Assembly: GCA_025363495.1 (NCBI GenBank)
Contig: JANYDR010000438.1
Coordinates: 1 to 7,981 of the forward strand
DNA from: Cyclobacteriaceae bacterium
GTDB lineage: Bacteria > Bacteroidota > Bacteroidia > Cytophagales > Cyclobacteriaceae
Reading direction: 5' to 3'
DNA length: 7,981 nucleotides
Shown: piece by piece, positions 1 to 4,352 of the stretch
How positions within the stretch are numbered: the stretch's first letter is position 1
How the letters are laid out: each line of letters starts with the position of its first letter
Program-made: the position numbers and the translations under genes
The notes under the pieces: generated by a model
What the model was told of the DNA's origin: nothing
The model's input: the letters and a program-made list of their open reading frames with translations, nothing else
Databases searched by the model: none

Positions 1-628
1 TAAGTGGTGTAGTCAAAGAATAAACCAATGAATCTCCATCATCATCTATTCCACCAAAGTTTGCATAGTAGGGCTTAAGAACACAGGCATAGTCACTCAA
101 CGGAGGAAACAATCTTGGAGTAGAATCAACAAATTGGGTCCCGTCTTTCATGACCGGTGGGAATTGAAGATAGAAAGTCTGGCCTGCCCAATCCGTATTT
201 GCGTTTTGACTGTAAATATTTGTTATGCCGTAATTCCTGCAGCAACGCTCCCACGCAATGTAATATCCCTTGGGATCATTAAAGCTTGCTGATGGAAGTG
301 TTATCGTAGTTGAATAAAGTATCTTCGAAGTAACGAGCTGATCACTCGAACACGCCGGCTGAGTATAGTTAACTTTTGATATAGAAATGTAAGGGACATG
401 AATATTCATCATGACCACATTGTCTACCATCCGAAAGACCCGCACGTCTTCACCACCCAGGTCCTTGGCCGCCTGTGAGCCATTTACCTCATCAAAATAG
501 ATTACCATATTCAGCTGGTACTGAAATCCTGAGATATGGACCAATTCAAATTCGCCGCCTACAATATGAGAGGCTGTCCCCAAAAAAGGGGTAGCAAGCA
601 GAATAAGAAAAAGCAGCGCTTTTTTCAT
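1..628 (-). CDS. N-terminal part of a large secreted surface protein, SHIVGGE / gliding-motility-associated type (partial)
   Basis: This reading frame starts with ATG at 626-628 on the minus strand and stays open to base 1, giving 209 residues with the rest outside the window. Residues 1-19 (MKKALLFLILLATPFLGTA) are a classic Sec signal peptide. The predicted mature protein begins SHIVGGEFELVH, which is how a family of very large Bacteroidota exported proteins begins; these usually end in a gliding-motility-associated or T9SS type B sorting domain. Other family-like marks are the cysteine pair in WERCCRNY (about 126-133), a further Cys at 182, and an acidic DDDGDSLVYSL stretch (about 195-205) that resembles a calcium-binding turn followed by a beta strand. 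The C-terminal sorting domain is not in the window, so export by T9SS and any adhesive role are inferred from the family. Upstream there is only a weak promoter-like TACCTTTC (640-647, minus strand), one base from the TAnnTTTG consensus. The gene stands alone, with 735 bases of repeat-rich non-coding DNA behind it. Confidence 0.85.
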   Translation of the reverse strand, partial: MKKALLFLILLATPFLGTASHIVGGEFELVHISGFQYQLNMVIYFDEVNGSQAAKDLGGEDVRVFRMVDNVVMMNIHVPYISISKVNYTQPACSSDQLVTSKILYSTTITLPSASFNDPKGYYIAWERCCRNYGITNIYSQNANTDWAGQTFYLQFPPVMKDGTQFVDSTPRLFPPLSDYACVLKPYYANFGGIDDDGDSLVYSLTTPL

Positions 629-783
629 GACCGTAATACGAAAGGTAAATAAAGCAAGACTTGTACTGAAATGTCTGTCTGTAAATTGCGACGATGAACG
701 TAAAATCGAAGATGGACGGCGTTGACCCCCTCTTAAACTGACTTTACCCATATTTATATTTAAATCCATTAATCTTTATTTTA

Positions 784-860
784 GTCACAGGTTACAAGTC
801 TCAGGTCACAGGTTGCATACTTCATCGTGCGCACTTGTATCCTGCAACGTGTATCTTGCT
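784..860. repeat. Palindromic word element A (cacaggtt / cttgta type)
   Basis: The left half contains an exact 10-bp direct repeat, gtcacaggtt, at 784-793 and 805-814. The right half (about 834-857) is built of the complementary words cttgtatcctgcaac and gtatcttgc. The reverse complement of the right half matches the left half at roughly 16 of 26 positions by eye, so this is an imperfect inverted repeat made of short degenerate words rather than a clean hairpin. Bases in between (about 821-832) form the loop. It is the weakest of the four elements here and could be decayed. No coding function is apparent. Confidence 0.5.
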
Positions 861-942
861 AGCTTAAATACGTCGTCTTGATTCTACCCAATACATTTAA
901 CCGCAGCGCGCGCGAACGAATGCACGCAAAGACTGCAGAGTT

Positions 943-957
943 AATGCCGAGGGCATT
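943..957. repeat. Left inner hairpin of element B
   Basis: This is a perfect 6-bp stem, aatgcc / ggcatt, with a 3-base loop gag. It is the partner of the hairpin at 997-1011, which has the same stem and the loop ttc. Because the two hairpins are reverse complements except for one loop position, they can either pair with each other, extending the outer stem, or each fold alone. Confidence 0.75.
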
Positions 958-996
958 CTTAGTGCTCTCAATTTTCAAGACCAGGCCGCTAAGTTT

Positions 997-1011
997 AATG
1001 CCTTCGGCATT
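997..1011. repeat. Right inner hairpin of element B
   Basis: This is a perfect 6-bp stem, aatgcc / ggcatt, with the loop ttc. It mirrors the hairpin at 943-957; see that entry for the alternative pairing. Confidence 0.75.
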
Positions 1012-1093
1012 CTCAGCGAACTCTGCGTGCCTTCCTTCGCGCACTCTGCGGTTAAGTGCCGCCGGATGGGTCTTGACTGCATCAGGTTTTATT

Positions 1094-1110
1094 TTGTTAG
1101 ATAGAATTCA
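1094..1110. repeat. 17-bp direct repeat, left copy
   Basis: The sequence ttgttagatagaattca occurs here and again, identically, at 1327-1343, 233 bases downstream. Both copies are preceded by attttg. The copies flank palindromic element C: the right copy starts a few bases after the element ends, while the left copy lies about 50 bases before it begins. This could be a duplicated piece of the promoter region of the downstream methyltransferase gene, or the trace of an insertion. A 17-bp exact match in this short a region is unlikely by chance. Confidence 0.8.
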
Positions 1111-1161
1111 ACGACTTTTTCAAGGTAAAACTATATCTCTAACTCGTTGGGAAAGAAAACC

Positions 1162-1319
1162 TTGCCACGGATGACACGGATTTTCACGGATAAGGTAAAA
1201 AGCTTTTGCTCTCGACTAATTACCACAGATGTGCAGCTTCACTGCCAATCCGTGTCAATTTTTCCATTTAAGGTAAGTTTCCACAAAGTCAGTGTTCATC
1301 CGTGCAATCCGTGGCAAAG
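1162..1319. repeat. Palindromic word element C (ccacggat / atccgtgg type)
   Basis: The left arm repeats cacggat three times (1166-1172, 1175-1181, 1185-1191), opening with gccacggat. The right arm ends atccgtgg-c (1307-1315) and also has atccgtg at 1298-1304, plus a further atccgtg at 1248-1254 in the middle. The outer ends pair well: ttgccacggat against atccgtggcaa. A related word, ccacagat (1223-1230), lies in the centre, so the element looks like two nested or overlapping inverted pairs of the same word. The motif aaggtaa occurs inside at about 1193 and 1271 and also just outside at 1123. As with element B, I recall ccacggatt/aatccgtgg palindromes as common intergenic sequences in Bacteroidota, but no activity is known to me. 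Confidence 0.75.
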
Positions 1320-1326
1320 TATTTTG

Positions 1327-1343
1327 TTGTTAGATAGAATTCA
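1327..1343. repeat. 17-bp direct repeat, right copy
   Basis: This is the second identical copy of ttgttagatagaattca (first at 1094-1110). It ends 20 bases before the start codon of the rRNA methyltransferase gene, so it occupies the place where that gene's promoter would be expected. No exact TAnnTTTG box is seen in or near it; the nearest resemblance is tagaattc. Confidence 0.8.
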
Positions 1344-1363
1344 CATTGGCATCCAGATAATCT

Positions 1364-2788
1364 ATGACCCAACTTAAAAAAGGCGACATCTTCCCTGACA
1401 TCCTCATCGAATCAATGGCAGCAGAAGGAAAGTGTATTTCCAAAAAAGACGGCCAGGTAATTTTCATTTCGGGCGGCGCACCCGGTGATATCGTAGACAT
1501 TGAACTGACTAAAATAAAAAGTTCGTTCCTGGAAGGCCGCGTTACAACAATCAAACAACTCTCACCAAACAGAACTACTCCTTTTTGTACGCACTTTGGA
1601 TTGTGCGGTGGGTGTTCGTGGCAACACATTAACTACAGCACACAACTTATTTATAAACAACAACAGGTCATTGACAATCTCGAACGTATAGGAGGTCTTC
1701 AATTACCTGCAATGAAACCTATTCTTGGCTCTGCCCGCGAAAGACACTACCGCAATAAGCTTGACTATACTTTTTCTTCCAATCGCTGGCTGACCAAAGA
1801 AGAAATGACGGAAGGAAAAACATTTGGCAATGCAGGTCTGGGGTATCATTTGCCACGGATGTACGACAAAGTCTTTGATGTGGCAGAATGCTATCTTCAG
1901 CCATCACCTTCCAATGATATTCGCTTAATGGTAAAAGAAGTAGCATTACGCGAAGAGATTCCATTTTTTGATTTGCGAAAACAAATCGGATTTCTCCGGA
2001 CACTTACCATCCGCACGGCCATTACAGGAGAAGTCATGATCATCCTCCAGGTAACGTATGATAAAATGGAGTGGACAGAAAAAATCCTCAACGCCCTGGC
2101 GGAAAAATTTCCTCAGATTACTTCTATCAACTATATCATCAACGGAAAAAAGAATGACACGTTTGCCGATCTGAATGTAGTTTGCTGGAAAGGTAATCCA
2201 TACATTACTGAAACGATGCCCAGGCCGGACGGTAGCGGAACCTTACAATTTCGCGTGGGACCAAAATCATTTTACCAAACCAATTCCGATCAGGCATTTG
2301 AACTTTATAAAATTGCCTGGCAGATGGCTGATCTCAAAGGTGATGAATTAGTCTATGATTTATACACCGGCACTGGTACGATTGCAAATTTTATAGCAGC
2401 GGGGGCAAAAAAAGTAGTGGGACTCGAGTATGTTGCTGCTGCCATTGACGATGCAAAAGTAAATTCAACTATCAATAACATCAGCAATACGGATTTCTAT
2501 GCGGGTGATATCAAAGATTTGCTGGATGAATCATTTCTTAAAACTCACGGTCACCCGGATGTAATTATCACTGATCCACCCCGTTCAGGGATGCACGAAG
2601 ATGTATGTAAAATGCTTCTCAAAGCAGCGCCTAAACGTATTGTCTATGTAAGCTGCAACCCTGCAACACAGGCAAGAGATTTAAAGATTTTATCAGAACT
2701 CTATGATATTACCGATGTGCAACCGGTGGATATGTTTCCGCATACGGTGCATGTGGAGAATGTGGTGAGGTTGGAAAGGAGGAATTAG
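1364..2788 (+). CDS. rlmD: 23S rRNA (uracil-5)-methyltransferase, RlmD/RumA family
   Basis: The 474-residue protein should transfer a methyl group from SAM to C5 of a uridine in 23S rRNA (U1939 in E. coli RlmD); the exact target here is inferred. A TRAM RNA-binding domain covers about residues 4-63. The [4Fe-4S] ligands are C75, C81, C84 (C-x5-C-x2-C, in CTHFGLCGGC) and C176, the same pattern as E. coli RlmD. The methyltransferase domain has FYQTN (303-307), the SAM loop DLYTGTGT (332-339), DPPRSGM (404-410), the nucleophile C431 in SCNPAT, and the probable general base E465 in HVENV. All key residues are present and length is normal for the family in Bacteroidota. ATG 1364 is the only sensible start, because the TRAM domain begins right after it; no Shine-Dalgarno is seen. 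The gene is a single unit: repeat-rich DNA lies upstream and palindrome D begins at its stop codon. A TrmA or RlmCD-type specificity cannot be fully excluded. Confidence 0.92.
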   Translation: MTQLKKGDIFPDILIESMAAEGKCISKKDGQVIFISGGAPGDIVDIELTKIKSSFLEGRVTTIKQLSPNRTTPFCTHFGLCGGCSWQHINYSTQLIYKQQQVIDNLERIGGLQLPAMKPILGSARERHYRNKLDYTFSSNRWLTKEEMTEGKTFGNAGLGYHLPRMYDKVFDVAECYLQPSPSNDIRLMVKEVALREEIPFFDLRKQIGFLRTLTIRTAITGEVMIILQVTYDKMEWTEKILNALAEKFPQITSINYIINGKKNDTFADLNVVCWKGNPYITETMPRPDGSGTLQFRVGPKSFYQTNSDQAFELYKIAWQMADLKGDELVYDLYTGTGTIANFIAAGAKKVVGLEYVAAAIDDAKVNSTINNISNTDFYAGDIKDLLDESFLKTHGHPDVIITDPPRSGMHEDVCKMLLKAAPKRIVYVSCNPATQARDLKILSELYDITDVQPVDMFPHTVHVENVVRLERRN

Positions 2789-2887
2789 TTGGTGGTTGGT
2801 ACCTGGTAGTTGGTGATTCGCTCTTAGCTGAAAAATTTCTCAACTAACCGAAATCCACCAACTACGAGTTACCAACAACCAGTTACC
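2787..2887. repeat. Palindromic word element D between convergent genes; possible bidirectional terminator
   Basis: The left arm (2787-2815) is made of gttggt/gtagttggtg words and the right arm (2855-2887) of the complementary caccaactac/taccaac words. Exact pairs are gtagttggtg 2806-2815 with caccaactac 2856-2865, and gttggta 2795-2801 with taccaac 2870-2876. The centre (2824-2847, ttagctgaaaaatttctcaactaa in two halves) is itself a near-palindrome with two mismatched pairs per side. The element fills the whole gap between the stop of rlmD, whose last two bases it includes, and the stop of the convergent persulfide dioxygenase gene at 2894. A role in ending transcription from both sides is a positional inference; there is no clean GC stem plus T-tract. 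Confidence 0.75.
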
Positions 2888-2893
2888 TCCAAT

Positions 2894-4270
2894 TTATACG
2901 GCAACCTCCTCCGTCACAATCTCCAACCCTGCGTTCACCATCGCTCCAAACCCGCCGTACACATTTGTAAGATTTGTGAACCCTTCACGTTGCATCAATG
3001 AGATGGCGGTCATTGAGCGATATCCTCCTCCGCAATGAACAACATAAGATTTATCTCTATCAAGGTTTTCAAGGTTTGATGGCATGTCTCCTAACGGAAC
3101 AAACTGTGCGTCTTTAAGATGACTTATCGCCCACTCACCTGGCTTGCGAACATCTAATACCTCCACTCCTGATTTTATTGCTGACTTCATTTCTTCCGCA
3201 CTGATCGAGCGCACCGTACTTAACTCCTCGTCCCAGGCTTTAATACCACCGGCGAGATATCCGGCTATTTTTTCATATCCAACCCGCGCCAGGCGTAAAA
3301 TTGATTCACGTTCTTTTCCCTGTTCAGTAACCAGAACAAGTTGTTGTTGAATATCCAATAACGTCCCAACCCAGACTGCGAACTGTCCATTCAGACCAAT
3401 ATTAACCGAGCCCGTTATAAATCCTTTCTCAAACTCATCAGCATTGCGAACATCTAATATAATTGCTCCTCTTTTTACTTCAGATTTAAATTGACTAAGT
3501 GAAAGTGGTTTCGTGTTCTCTGCAATAACCTGGTCAATGGGATCATATCCATTCTTATTGATGCGCGCATCTTCAAAAAAGTAGGCAGGTGGCGGAAGAA
3601 TTCCATCCGTCAATTGCGTGATGAACTCTTCCTTCGCTTGATCTTTAAGTGCGTAATTCAATTTCTTCTGCTCACCTATTGTCGAAAATGTCTCCTTACC
3701 AATATTTTTTCCACAAGCTGACCCAGGACCATGTGCAGGATAAACAATCGTTTCATCGCGCAATGTCTTAATTTTTGTATTCAATGAATCGTATAGCATT
3801 CCCGCCAGTTCTTCCTGACTTATAATACCATCAAGCAAATCAGGACGACCTACATCACCAACAAAGAGCGTATCACCAGTAAACACAGCATGTTCTTTTC
3901 CATTCTCATCAAATAATAAATAACAGGAAGATTCAGGTGTATGTCCGGGAGTATGCAGGACACGAAAGGTTACTTTGCCAAGCTTGAATTCCTGACCGTC
4001 TGTTGCATTGATAACTTCATATTTTGTATTGGCCATTGGGCCATAAATAATAGGAGCATTCACTTTCCTGGCGAGATCAATATGACCTGAAACAAAGTCA
4101 GCATGAAAATGCGTTTCAAAAACATATTTGATTGTTGCTCCCTGTTCCCTGGCGAGCTGGATGTAGGGCTCCGTCTCCCGTAGCGGGTCGATGATTGCCG
4201 CTTCACCATCAGATTCAATATAATAGGCTGCTTCAGCAAGACAATTTGTATAAAGCTGTTCGATGTACAT
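2894..4270 (-). CDS. CstB-like persulfide dioxygenase with two rhodanese domains
   Basis: The 458-residue protein combines an ETHE1-type metallo-beta-lactamase-fold persulfide dioxygenase (about 1-240) with two rhodanese modules (about 255-350 and 355-452), the layout of staphylococcal CstB. Known members oxidise glutathione or low-molecular-weight persulfides to sulfite, and the rhodanese can turn this into thiosulfate, detoxifying sulfide in the cytoplasm. Metal-site motifs are THFHADF (H54, H56, D58), HTPGHT (H106, H110), TGDTLF (D133) and YPAHGPG (H180); by analogy with ETHE1 the single iron is held by H54, H110 and D133. The second rhodanese has an intact loop, HCGGGYRS with C413. The first has LVTEQGKERES, with T315 where the cysteine should be, so it is probably non-catalytic, as in CstB. 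I chose ATG 4268-4270 (MYIEQLYT) because family proteins begin there. The frame extends 41 codons further, to 4393, but that part is not homologous and would overlap the divergent gene. No sulfide:quinone reductase, CstA or CstR is adjacent. Confidence 0.9.
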   Translation of the reverse strand: MYIEQLYTNCLAEAAYYIESDGEAAIIDPLRETEPYIQLAREQGATIKYVFETHFHADFVSGHIDLARKVNAPIIYGPMANTKYEVINATDGQEFKLGKVTFRVLHTPGHTPESSCYLLFDENGKEHAVFTGDTLFVGDVGRPDLLDGIISQEELAGMLYDSLNTKIKTLRDETIVYPAHGPGSACGKNIGKETFSTIGEQKKLNYALKDQAKEEFITQLTDGILPPPAYFFEDARINKNGYDPIDQVIAENTKPLSLSQFKSEVKRGAIILDVRNADEFEKGFITGSVNIGLNGQFAVWVGTLLDIQQQLVLVTEQGKERESILRLARVGYEKIAGYLAGGIKAWDEELSTVRSISAEEMKSAIKSGVEVLDVRKPGEWAISHLKDAQFVPLGDMPSNLENLDRDKSYVVHCGGGYRSMTAISLMQREGFTNLTNVYGGFGAMVNAGLEIVTEEVAV

Positions 4271-4352
4271 TTCCTGGGATTTAAGCTTATAACTACGGTA
4301 AGTTGTAAAAAATTCCCCACTTACTATTAAATGGATCATATAACTTTGTGGC
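4271..4352. promoter_or_regulatory. Divergent promoter region between the persulfide dioxygenase and WG-repeat genes
   Basis: These 82 bases separate two divergent start codons, so they should hold both promoters. The plus-strand box is listed separately. On the minus strand I see ttataagctta (4280s) upstream of the dioxygenase start but no exact TAnnTTTG match, so its promoter is not assigned. An aggaa sits directly against the dioxygenase ATG, which is too close to be a normal Shine-Dalgarno. No clear operator palindrome is visible, so nothing in the sequence indicates persulfide-responsive control. Confidence 0.45.
4341..4348 (+). promoter_or_regulatory. Bacteroidota -7 box TAACTTTG for the WG-repeat gene
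   Basis: The sequence TAACTTTG is an exact match to the TAnnTTTG -7 consensus of Bacteroidota primary sigma factor promoters. It ends only 4 bases before the ATG at 4353, so transcription would start at or within a base or two of the start codon, implying a leaderless or nearly leaderless mRNA. The expected -33 TTTG is not clear: a TTA lies 17 bases upstream, at 4321-4323. A chance match is possible. Confidence 0.45.

Larger units (their letters stand above)
897..1055. repeat. Palindromic word element B with nested hairpins (ttaaccgcag ends)
   Basis: The 159-bp element is bounded by exact inverted ends: ttaaccgcag at 897-906 and ctgcggttaa at 1046-1055. The outer arms (about 897-942 and 1012-1055) stay complementary for over 40 bases with scattered mismatches and a 2-base indel, including gcgcgaa, gcacgca and gag blocks. 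Inside, each arm carries its own small perfect hairpin: aatgcc-gag-ggcatt at 943-957 and aatgcc-ttc-ggcatt at 997-1011. The core between them is closed by cttag (958-962) against ctaag (989-993). A single strand could therefore fold into a long stem ending in three small stem-loops. Similar accgcagag / cgcagag word palindromes are, from memory, widespread in intergenic DNA of Bacteroidota and some other phyla; I cannot run the search here. Confidence 0.8.
629..1363. other. Gene-free intergenic region with stacked palindromic elements
   Basis: This gap lies between the minus-strand surface protein gene and the plus-strand rRNA methyltransferase gene, which are divergent, so it should carry both promoters. 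Bases 629-783 are AT-rich and show no structure I can name beyond a weak promoter-like box near the surface protein start. From 784 to 1343 it is almost entirely occupied by three imperfect inverted-repeat elements and a 17-bp direct repeat, listed separately. Short open frames cross it on both strands, but they simply read through the two arms of the palindromes, match no family I know, and have no plausible starts. I see no tRNA, no transposase remnant and no Rho-independent terminator of the usual GC-stem plus T-tract form. Confidence 0.7.

Noticed and set aside
897..1055. A tRNA or known structured RNA for the cloverleaf-like element B
   Set aside because: It lacks the GTTCRANYC T-arm, an anticodon stem and a CCA-compatible acceptor, and its stems are word repeats rather than tRNA arms.
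1162..1319. CRISPR-like or tandem repeat array from the repeated cacggat words
   Set aside because: The words are 7 bases long, irregularly spaced and inverted in the right half, with no constant spacers and no cas genes. The arrangement is a palindrome, not an array.
1094..1343. An insertion sequence between the 17-bp direct repeats
   Set aside because: The enclosed DNA is under 220 bp, has no transposase fragment, and its inverted ends do not coincide with the direct repeats. At most it is a non-autonomous element.
859..1377. Several small open frames on both strands (61 to 98 codons) in the gap upstream of rlmD
   Set aside because: They read through palindromes B and C on both strands, have arginine/leucine-rich nonsense composition, resemble no family, and one overlaps the rlmD start. 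They are by-products of the inverted repeats.
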